Below are positions 1 to 5,162 of a stretch of 6,417 bases of DNA, in pieces. Origin of the DNA: Minisyncoccota bacterium (lineage in GTDB: Bacteria > Patescibacteriota > Minisyncoccia > Phycocordibacterales > Phycocordibacteraceae); NCBI GenBank assembly GCA_028687085.1, contig JAQUAU010000045.1, positions 1 to 6,417 of the forward strand, read 5' to 3'. Under the pieces are notes generated by a model. The model did not search any database, was not told where the DNA came from, and saw only the letters and a list, made by a program, of their open reading frames with translations. The translations under genes were made by a program, and so were the position numbers. Within the stretch, counting starts at the first letter, position 1. Each line of letters opens with the position of its first letter.

Positions 1-31
1 CTGCTGCTGAACCCCAAACCGCGCAATAGGA

Positions 32-37
32 TACAAT
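32..37 (+). promoter_or_regulatory. Probable -10 box of the tRNA-fMet promoter
   Basis: The hexamer TACAAT lies 11 nt before the first base of the mature tRNA, which suits transcription starting around 43-45. No good -35 hexamer is visible at the expected distance (around 9-14). Either the promoter is weak at -35 or the tRNA is transcribed from further upstream, outside the window. Confidence 0.4.
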
Positions 38-48
38 CAAACCCTTAC

Positions 49-125
<77 letters not shown>

Positions 126-154
126 ATTAAATCAACAACTTAGTTGATCAGAAG

Positions 155-173
155 AGCCCGCTTATAGCGGGCT
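155..173 (+). terminator. Rho-independent terminator of tRNA-fMet
   Basis: An 8-bp G+C-rich stem (AGCCCGCT/AGCGGGCT) with a 3-nt loop is followed by TTTTG and more T-rich sequence (174-182). It lies 29 nt after the tRNA CCA end. A weaker hairpin (ATCAAC/GTTGAT, 131-136/143-148) precedes it. The stem can also form on the opposite strand, but that side lacks a comparable T tract, so it is mainly a + strand terminator. Confidence 0.85.
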
Positions 174-180
174 TTTTGTT

Positions 181-217
181 TTGTGACGAGGTTTGTGACG
201 AGGTCTGTGTCGTCACA
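181..217. repeat. 12-bp tandem direct repeat plus inverted half-copy
   Basis: TTGTGACGAGGT occurs twice back to back (181-192 and 193-204). Eight bases of the second copy (TGTGACGA, 194-201) return as the exact reverse complement TCGTCACA at 210-217, with an 8-nt spacer. The arrangement of direct and inverted copies just after a tRNA terminator resembles a recombinase or regulator binding cluster. No integrase gene is visible nearby, so the function is unknown. Confidence 0.6.
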
Positions 218-596
218 GAATTTATATTCTATGATTTAGACCATTGGGTGTGTGTCGATGGTTAGTTTCAATTTGTTAGCCTACGCTATCTAAGCTGGAA
301 TGGCATTGTTGTTCTTTTAAAGTTCCTTTGCCGAAATTCGTTACTTCGACCAACCTCCTCCAAACCTGACATTGGCAGCAGCAGCTTGGCCGTCAGAAAT
401 ATGGCGCGGATTTGCCCCATCGGAGCACCTGCTGGCGACCAACTGCCGTCGGTCAATAAAGACTGCTTTCTGGCAGCCAAATTTCAATGCCCAAGGATTT
501 CTATCGGAAAACACTATCGAATCTGCATATACACACGCAATAAACCTTTGTGAGGTTTCAACCATGGTACGGTGAAGAGCAAACAAATCCACCATC
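218..596. other. Gene-poor stretch between the tRNA region and the TIR gene
   Basis: No gene is supported here. The best open frame on the minus strand starts with an ATG one base after the TIR stop (595 down to 341, 84 codons). It has no Shine-Dalgarno sequence, and its product has no recognisable fold. Its segment with Cys-, Asp-, Arg- and Gly-rich stretches and the string AAAANVRFGG looks like translated intergenic or repeat-derived sequence. An opposite-strand frame (372-575) is equally unconvincing. A small hairpin, AAACCT/AGGTTT (542-547/553-558), lies 39 nt past the end of the TIR gene. It has no T tract, so it is at best a weak 3' processing or termination signal for the minus-strand operon. 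Confidence 0.5.
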
Positions 597-1070
597 TCAC
601 AAGTTAAGATTTGCAATCGTGGTTGCTAGTTCGCTCCAAGAAACGCAACTGATTCCGTTCTTGGAAATGGCAGGGAAGACCGTCGTAGGCTTGACTTGTC
701 CGCTGTAAACGCCGAAAACCCTTTTACCTTTAGCCAAGCTCTGATTGATCTCCCATTCAACCCACTTACTGGCTGCAGCATGGGGCGACAGATAGACAAC
801 CGTAACAGACGATTGTGCGATTCGCTCGCTTATCTTTTGCTTGATGTAAGACGCGCGCTCACTGTCATACGGCTCTGATACTGACCAATCATTGAATTCA
901 AGAGGAGAGTTTTCGTTTTTTGCCTGGCCACGAAGTAAATTCACTTCATTAAGGTCTTCGTAAGCGAAGCTGATAAAGACGTTTCGTTTTCCTCTGAGCT
1001 CTGCTTTCGCTCGCTCAATAAGGCCTTTAACGTCTCCAATGCTTCGAGGACCACCGCTGCTTCCACCCAT
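597..1070 (-). CDS. Stand-alone TIR-domain protein (MTH538/ThsB-like TIR fold) with a Gly-rich N-terminus
   Basis: This 157-residue protein is one TIR-like domain. After a flexible start, MGGSSGGPRS, and a helix (11-28), strand A is NVFISFAYED (30-39), the usual TIR opening. VTVVYLSPHAAASKWVEWEI (89-108) gives the strand, the loop and the conserved Glu, probably E107 (E105 is the alternative), where NAD+-cleaving TIRs carry their catalytic Glu. KRVFGVYSG (116-124) is the next strand. TIR proteins of this type act in bacterial immunity (for example Thoeris ThsB) by cleaving NAD+ or making ADP-ribose-type signals. Enzyme activity here is inferred, not shown. There is no membrane segment. The ATG follows the QueC stop as TGA-T-ATG, and its Shine-Dalgarno GGAGG (1077-1081) lies inside the last QueC codons, so translation is coupled. 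The Gly-Gly exposed after Met removal could be the substrate of the QueC-like neighbour (see findings). It is the last gene of the operon. Confidence 0.85.
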   Translation of the reverse strand: MGGSSGGPRSIGDVKGLIERAKAELRGKRNVFISFAYEDLNEVNLLRGQAKNENSPLEFNDWSVSEPYDSERASYIKQKISERIAQSSVTVVYLSPHAAASKWVEWEINQSLAKGKRVFGVYSGQVKPTTVFPAISKNGISCVSWSELATTIANLNL

Positions 1071-1071
1071 A

Positions 1072-1662
1072 TCAAACCTCCAAGCCTATGTATTCCTTGC
1101 ATGCCACACAAATTCCGCAGGGCTCTGGTGTGCCAGCATGGCAAGAGTATGTCCCGCAAATTCCACGTTCTTTCGCAATGGCCAATACCTCAGCCTTATT
1201 AAAAGAGATCAGTGGCGTAAGTACCTTAATGGGGTGACTCATAATCTGGCTAAGCAGTGTGCCTGCAAGATCAGCGAAATCTCGACGCTGGTCAGGGAAG
1301 AGACTTAAGCGCTCGTCGAGAAATCCAATGGCTAGTGCATCCCCCTTAACTTCGTGGGCTAGCGCAGCTGCACACAGCAGGAACAACATATTGCGCCCAG
1401 GAAGAAATACATCCTCAAGAATTCGTTTGCTGGGGTCAGTCAGACCACAAGAAAAGAAGGCACCGTAGCCCGGAAGCTGGATTACTTTAGGCTGCGGAAG
1501 ACCATGCTTCTGAAAGTTTGCAAAACAAGCATTTTTTTCACGTTCTAGGTTCAATTGCCCGTAATTAACGAATATAGGATACTGTTCCAACCCTTCTTCT
1601 TGAATTAGCAGGCTCATAACAGTCGAGTCGAGCCCTCCAGATACGAGTGTCACAACTTTCAT
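1072..1662 (-). CDS. queC: QueC-like 7-cyano-7-deazaguanine synthase homologue (type IV CBASS Cap9-like)
   Basis: A 196-residue PP-loop ATP pyrophosphatase of the QueC family. The PP-loop is SGGLDST (8-14). NYGQ (33-36) and LPGRNMLFL (87-95) are QueC hallmarks, and GFLDE is at 113-117. The zinc site is complete: C174, C182, C185 and C188 in SCHAGTPEPCGICVAC. True QueC makes preQ0 from 7-carboxy-7-deazaguanine, ATP and ammonia. This copy is shorter than housekeeping QueC (about 220-230 residues) and reads FPDQR (122-126) where QueC usually has YPDCR, so the substrate-facing pocket has changed. No queD, queE or folE lies nearby, which argues against queuosine synthesis. The same fold occurs in type IV CBASS and in Qat defence systems. 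From memory, recent work assigns the type IV CBASS version to attaching a 7-deazaguanine to a protein N-terminus. The start overlaps the glycosylase stop (ATGA) and has an AAGGAG site at 1671-1676. The gene symbol names the family only; this is probably a defence paralogue. Confidence 0.88.
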   Translation of the reverse strand: MKVVTLVSGGLDSTVMSLLIQEEGLEQYPIFVNYGQLNLEREKNACFANFQKHGLPQPKVIQLPGYGAFFSCGLTDPSKRILEDVFLPGRNMLFLLCAAALAHEVKGDALAIGFLDERLSLFPDQRRDFADLAGTLLSQIMSHPIKVLTPLISFNKAEVLAIAKERGICGTYSCHAGTPEPCGICVACKEYIGLEV

Positions 1663-2366
1663 ACACGCAACTCCTTGGCAGCCCGCATCGTGATCCAGAT
1701 GGCCCAGTCAATGAAGCCAACCGGATGGCCACATTCTGCGGCATATTGGCTAGCGATGACTTCAGTCTGCTCATATCGCTTCAGTGTGGACAACGCAACT
1801 CCATCTTCTGGCAGTACCCCTAGCCGCTGAAGAAACGCCAAAACATGAACATCCAATATTGCGATGTCATAACTCATCCCAATGTTTCTCAAGAACATAC
1901 TTGCCTGTTTGGGACCAATACCAGGCATGTCGCGCACAAGGCTTGCTCTTATTTCTTTTATGTGACCTTCTGGAGGAAGTCGCTCGCTAAGAGGTTTTTT
2001 TTGCAAGGATATCCTCATCTGAGCAAGTTGCCTGGCGCGCACCTTCGGGAATCGGTAGGACGATCTTTGGCTACGACTTGTATTCTGATCGGCCAATACA
2101 GCGCCGACCTCTACTTCAAAAGTGTTGTCTGTCATTTGCCATCTTCTATCGGTAAGAAGGTCAGCATTGCATAGTCGATCCAATGCAGCATCTGCAGACT
2201 CGACACGAACTTGACTACCTAGTAGGCAAGCAATGAGCTCATACCTAAGGTCAGCATTTTTTCGGACGACGGGCCTACGATTCGCCTTAATTCTTTCGGT
2301 AATTAGGTCGCACATGACCTTCACTGTTCCGTGCAGTGAGTGATTGTGAATAATGAGTTCAGTCAT
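1659..2366 (-). CDS. HhH-GPD DNA glycosylase, 8-oxoguanine glycosylase (OGG/AGOG)-like
   Basis: The protein has 235 residues. The helix-hairpin-helix is MPGIGPKQASMFLRN (147-161), with a Lys at 153 where bifunctional 8-oxoguanine glycosylase/lyases carry the Schiff-base Lys. It is followed by DIAILDVHVL (167-176), whose D172 matches the catalytic Asp of the HhH-GPD superfamily. The C-terminal helix FIDWAIWITMR (218-228) resembles that of OGG2/AGOG enzymes. No iron-sulphur Cys cluster is present, unlike MutY or Nth. Both catalytic residues are kept, so base-excision or base-binding activity is plausible. The substrate in this setting is unknown. An OGG-like gene is one of the three ancillary genes I recall as defining type IV CBASS, and here it sits between the TGT-like and QueC-like genes. 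It overlaps both neighbours by 4 nt (ATGA at each end), and no strong Shine-Dalgarno precedes it, so translation probably depends on the upstream gene. Confidence 0.85.
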   Translation of the reverse strand: MTELIIHNHSLHGTVKVMCDLITERIKANRRPVVRKNADLRYELIACLLGSQVRVESADAALDRLCNADLLTDRRWQMTDNTFEVEVGAVLADQNTSRSQRSSYRFPKVRARQLAQMRISLQKKPLSERLPPEGHIKEIRASLVRDMPGIGPKQASMFLRNIGMSYDIAILDVHVLAFLQRLGVLPEDGVALSTLKRYEQTEVIASQYAAECGHPVGFIDWAIWITMRAAKELRV

Positions 2367-3832
2367 GAGTTGTACGCCAGAGCAAGTACCGTACCAATAT
2401 ATGGAATTTGACGCAACAGCTTTTCAGGCTCCGCAGAGCGGAGCATGGTCTGCACGTAGTCCATCCAGTCACAAAAGTAATCATAGTTGTAACTTGCGAC
2501 GCGCAACGCAAAAGGCGCACTCCCAAGTTCAACTAGGCTACGAGCTTCCTTTTTTCTGACACGACCACCGAAGTTCGCGTACAGCGCATCAAAGTGTTGG
2601 AAATGCAAGAGGCTATTGGTTTCGTAGTTGGCTGCAGTTCTGCACCATTCCAGTCCGTCGAAGCAATCGCCGCCGCAGAGAGCCAGTGCCGCTATGGACG
2701 TTGGATTACCCGTTCCCAGGATGTGCAATGGCTGATAAAAGCCCGTATTATCAAGCGCTCGGCGGATTGCCTTCACCGTTTTCATTCGCGTAAGAATTCC
2801 ATCCCCAAGTTCACGCTCAGGAATGGCGATCAGGGTTGGGCGGATTTCCTGAGCGATTTGCACAACGATTTCGACTGCCGAGGTCGCGATGTCTAAAGTC
2901 CCCATTGGAAGGTGAACGATAGGGCATAAAGTCCCAGGGCCGAGACCAGTCTTGAACCTATCCCGCTCGTAGTTCGCAAGGATGTTTTTGACAATTTTGG
3001 CGTTTGACCCTTTCGGGTCGACATGGTCATATGAGAATACGATGTCGGCCGCCACCTGTAGAGCGACTTCATGGAACAACTCAACGCACCACCCATCAGT
3101 ATTTTCACTGGAGCGGTAATCATGGTTTCGCGAAGCTTCGTAGTTTCCTGAATCCAAAAATAGCAAGGATTCGGACCGCCGAAGCGCATCGACAGCGATC
3201 CAGAACTTGGCGTTCCGTCGTTTTCCTATGTGTGTTTTTGCATCGTAAGCCGATATCAAGCATGCAGGCGGTGCAAGGTTTCCCATCAGTTGGAGGCCAT
3301 TTAGCGGATTGAGCTGAGTTTCAAACGACGACAGGGAAAAGACAAAGGCGGGCAAGGAAAGTGACTTGCCCCCTATAGATACCGCTTTCGGTTGTTCGCA
3401 TGCAATGATGCCCTCAGCGAAGTGATCAGACAGTTTTTGCTTTAGCGAAATAAAGCCTGGGTGCGATAAATCGCCAGTCCAGTCTCGAGCATCAGTCCGG
3501 GAATAGCCGCCTTTTCCAAGTGGCGTACCTGAGGTGTCAATTACAAATGGAAAGATAGGTCGATTCTGCGTGACCGCGAAATCCCATTCGTCCACAAAAA
3601 TAGGCTTGTCTTGGGTGTGTTTGGAAACAATGGGTATTACGACGTCAGACTCACGGATCTCCTTCTTGACCCGTTGCTCCCATTTTCCATGGTTGAGATC
3701 CTCCGCCGACCAAACCTGTAATGCGGGGCTCCGAAGTCCGGCAGCAAGTTTGTCCGTAAGGATCTTATCTTCAGACGCATAAATGATGCAGGCCCGCTTG
3801 GGAGTGCGAGTCGGATCCGCTATAGCCATCAT
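2363..3832 (-). CDS. TIR domain fused to a tRNA-guanine-transglycosylase-like domain (type IV CBASS Cap10-like)
   Basis: With the start at tandem ATGs (3832 or 3829), the protein has 489 or 488 residues. Residues 11-145 form a TIR domain: ACIIYASED (14-22), LQVWSAEDL (38-46), SDVVIPIVS (62-70) and FVDEWDFAV (79-87), with E82 as the likely catalytic Glu. Residues 160-420 resemble TGT: FLDSGNYE (225-232) matches the DSGGFQ base-binding loop, YDHVDP (268-273) matches the second conserved Asp, and HILGTGNP (370-377) plus CFDGLEWCRT (390-399) match the active-site region, where D392 occupies the nucleophile position. The CxCxxC...His zinc site found near the C-terminus of tRNA-modifying TGTs is missing, so this is probably a remodelled enzyme that binds something other than tRNA. 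The poly-G at 3837-3841 acts as a possible ribosome site for either ATG. A longer frame (to 3958) overlaps the upstream gene and adds an Arg-rich unstructured leader, so it was rejected. The stop overlaps the glycosylase start (ATGA). Confidence 0.82.
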   Translation of the reverse strand: MMAIADPTRTPKRACIIYASEDKILTDKLAAGLRSPALQVWSAEDLNHGKWEQRVKKEIRESDVVIPIVSKHTQDKPIFVDEWDFAVTQNRPIFPFVIDTSGTPLGKGGYSRTDARDWTGDLSHPGFISLKQKLSDHFAEGIIACEQPKAVSIGGKSLSLPAFVFSLSSFETQLNPLNGLQLMGNLAPPACLISAYDAKTHIGKRRNAKFWIAVDALRRSESLLFLDSGNYEASRNHDYRSSENTDGWCVELFHEVALQVAADIVFSYDHVDPKGSNAKIVKNILANYERDRFKTGLGPGTLCPIVHLPMGTLDIATSAVEIVVQIAQEIRPTLIAIPERELGDGILTRMKTVKAIRRALDNTGFYQPLHILGTGNPTSIAALALCGGDCFDGLEWCRTAANYETNSLLHFQHFDALYANFGGRVRKKEARSLVELGSAPFALRVASYNYDYFCDWMDYVQTMLRSAEPEKLLRQIPYIGTVLALAYNS

Positions 3833-3905
3833 ATTGCCCCCGTTTTTCTTCAACTGTAACAGCACTCTTGATTGCCGCGTTACGTGCGACAACGTTACAG
3901 CATGC
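3833..3905 (-). promoter_or_regulatory. Intergenic gap with a CTGTAAC inverted repeat, possible operator
   Basis: This 73-nt gap is the only one of note in the minus-strand gene row. CTGTAAC (3854-3860) and GTTACAG (3894-3900) are exact 7-bp inverted copies 33 nt apart, and a further CGTTAC copy lies inside (around 3878-3883). No convincing -10/-35 pair was found, so a promoter is only suspected. The repeat could be a regulator site or an RNA stem that separates the TPR genes from the TIR/QueC block. Confidence 0.35.
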
Positions 3906-5144
3906 TCATGCCGTGTGTCTCTTGAGCACCGCAACCTTGTTGGCGTTGTACGTCTCAATCTCCCAATCGGCCGGTTTCATGTCAAAAAAGGACTTTTCAT
4001 ATCTTTTGGCGTCCTCGCTTTGACTTAAGGCAAAGGAACAATTGGCCAAGGTGGCATAGATCCAAAGGGCATCTGAGCGCTGGTCAAAGGATGGATTGGC
4101 GATCAGGCTCAGCAATATTTCGATGGTTGTACTACGAACTTTACGTGCACTCAATGTGTCGTATTGAGCCTCGGCCGGATCAATTTGCAATTCACAACGA
4201 AAATCGTAGCAAACAGCAAGATTTTCTCCGTTGTAGTAATCACGGGTGACCTCAAAGCCCCTGCCGTAATAACGTATGGCGGCGTCTAACTGTGCAATGT
4301 CGCCTGTTTCTTGCCAGAGACGTTTTCTGATCGCACCAGTAATTCCAAGTGTTTCTGGGTCGTTTGACTTATCCGGTCCGAGCTGATCAATGATACGTAG
4401 TCCTTCTATGAGCGCATCCAGCTTCGAAGGTTTTCCAGCTTTGTACGTTGCCAATGCCAGCTGCTGGACCAGGTAAGGTTCGCCAGGCTTCATTTGTGCG
4501 GCTGCAAAAAATGCTTTCACAGCATCGTCGGCCCGACTTTCTTTGAATGCCTGTTGCCCGCTCTGTATTTGTGCAGAGAGCATTTCCTGGGCCGCTTCAG
4601 TTTCGTCAAGTAGCTGCCTGTACTCTTTTTCAGTCATGCTTGGCTGTTGTAATCGCGGAAGATACGTGTAGACAGGACTATCCGGACTCGGTGACGCCAG
4701 CGCGTTCTGAATAAGCGTTCGAAGTGCCTTCTGCGCGCGAATTGCTTCACTGTGGCCGATGTCCTTGCCTAGGTGTTCGTAATGGAACGTATTGGTGTGG
4801 TCAAGGTCGAAATAAAGACGTCCGACATCTTCTTTCATGATGATCGTGGCTTTTGGCCGCAATGCGTGGCGCACCCCAAGTTCATAGACTGCATTAACAT
4901 TACCCGTTGAGATATCCGCGATGACCAACTCGGCCCGCAAAAGCATTTCGTACATCGCAACGTCAATTACGCCTGAGTGCACAATATCATCCGAACGAAT
5001 ACAGCGCAATCCTTCAGCATCAGCTGCCGGGGCAATGATCGCGTTATAGGTGGCATCTAGATCAAGCGTTCGTCCTGTTTCGTAATCGGTTTTCTTGCCA
5101 AAACCCATCACTACGAAGCAGACTCGTCTGTTGTCTTTAATCAT
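3906..5144 (-). CDS. DRHyd-type (nucleoside deoxyribosyltransferase-like) domain with TPR-S repeats
   Basis: The 412-residue protein starts at ATG 5144, with GAAGG 8 nt upstream; a TTG five codons earlier is a poorer start. Residues 5-145 look like the nucleoside 2-deoxyribosyltransferase fold: CFVVMGFG (9-16), LDATYNAII (29-37), RSDDIVHSG (50-58), LVIADIS (73-79) and VNAVYELGVRHAL (83-95), whose Glu in YELG (E88) is the expected catalytic residue. Residues about 195-390 are TPR-like, and RYYGRGFEVTRDYYNGENLA (291-310) resembles the TPR-S/DUF4071 motif. From memory of published comparative genomics, DRHyd and TPR-S are components of predicted immune systems using NAD+-derived signals, and TPR-S also occurs in animal ASK kinases. 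Activity here is inferred. It follows the hydrolase gene by 18 nt and is probably co-transcribed with it. A metabolic deoxyribosyltransferase is unlikely because of the repeat tail and the setting. Confidence 0.8.
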   Translation of the reverse strand: MIKDNRRVCFVVMGFGKKTDYETGRTLDLDATYNAIIAPAADAEGLRCIRSDDIVHSGVIDVAMYEMLLRAELVIADISTGNVNAVYELGVRHALRPKATIIMKEDVGRLYFDLDHTNTFHYEHLGKDIGHSEAIRAQKALRTLIQNALASPSPDSPVYTYLPRLQQPSMTEKEYRQLLDETEAAQEMLSAQIQSGQQAFKESRADDAVKAFFAAAQMKPGEPYLVQQLALATYKAGKPSKLDALIEGLRIIDQLGPDKSNDPETLGITGAIRKRLWQETGDIAQLDAAIRYYGRGFEVTRDYYNGENLAVCYDFRCELQIDPAEAQYDTLSARKVRSTTIEILLSLIANPSFDQRSDALWIYATLANCSFALSQSEDAKRYEKSFFDMKPADWEIETYNANKVAVLKRHTA

Positions 5145-5162
5145 GCGTATTGCCTTCAAATA

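Noticed and set aside
1072..1662. Queuosine biosynthesis operon
   Set aside because: No queD, queE, folE or queF is present, the TGT-like domain lacks its zinc site and is fused to a TIR, and the neighbours are immune-type proteins.
3833..3958. Longer N-terminus for the TIR-TGT protein (start at 3958)
   Set aside because: It would overlap the upstream gene by 53 nt and add a 42-residue Arg-rich leader with no structure. The tandem ATGs at 3832/3829 lie a few residues before the TIR fold.
3783..4028. 81-codon + strand frame with hydrophobic, Cys-containing product
   Set aside because: It is antisense across the end of one gene and the start of another, with no ribosome site. The Cys and hydrophobic residues arise from the complement of the real genes.
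5145..5159. TTG start five codons before the DRHyd-TPR-S ATG
   Set aside because: The GAAGG site is placed for the ATG at 5144 and overlaps the TTG region, so it cannot serve the TTG.
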